Of a DNA stretch of 5,617 nucleotides, positions 5,602 through 5,617 are shown piece by piece. Positions within the stretch are counted from its first letter, which is position 1, and every line of letters starts with the position of its first letter. The notes beneath the pieces were generated by a model that saw nothing but the letters and a program-made list of their open reading frames with translations, did not search any database and had not been told where the DNA came from. Source of the DNA: Maricaulis sp. Its GTDB lineage: Bacteria; Pseudomonadota; Alphaproteobacteria; Caulobacterales; Maricaulaceae. The position numbers and the translations under genes were made by a program. The DNA lies in the NCBI GenBank assembly GCA_002694345.1, contig NZLV01000199.1, forward strand, positions 1 to 5,617, given 5' to 3'.

Positions 5602-5617
5602 TGCTGCATTCAGCTGA

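Overview
The window comes from a GC-rich alphaproteobacterial chromosome. The diagnostic evidence is a complete general stress response (GSR) core: NepR anti-sigma factor, EcfG sigma factor, PhyR anti-anti-sigma response regulator and a HisKA_2-type sensor kinase. This module is known only from Alphaproteobacteria. The protein sequences and the kinase-next-to-sigma layout resemble Caulobacterales (Caulobacter or Maricaulis/Hyphomonadaceae-like), but genus is inference.

Layout. Positions 2-265 (+) hold the 3' end of proA (glutamate-5-semialdehyde dehydrogenase, proline biosynthesis). Positions 317-1960 (+) hold putP, a Na+/proline symporter with an extended acidic loop. A near-ideal bidirectional hairpin terminator (1980-2011) separates putP from the convergent minus-strand genes. 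Reading leftward from 4566 on the minus strand come nepR (4566-4345), ecfG (4352-3744) and a membrane-bound HisKA_2 sensor kinase, probably phyK (3762-2014). Both junctions overlap, by 8 and 19 nt, so the three genes look like one translationally coupled operon. phyR (4769-5548) is divergent, on the plus strand. The last 69 bases contain only a GC-rich hairpin without a T-tract.

How it works together. The 202-bp intergenic region between nepR and phyR carries two exact matches to the known EcfG-type promoter, GGAAC-N16-CGTT, back to back. One faces nepR-ecfG-kinase and the other faces phyR. This implies that the sigma factor activates its own operon and its partner switch together. By family knowledge, the kinase senses a periplasmic signal and controls PhyR phosphorylation; PhyR~P sequesters NepR through its sigma-like domain and so frees EcfG. 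The proA-putP pair next door deals with proline, a common osmolyte and carbon source. A functional link to the stress locus is possible, but the terminator argues against co-transcription.

I found no mobile element, RNA gene, CRISPR array or clearly undescribed system. The most interesting part is the compact divergent control region at about 4614-4745.
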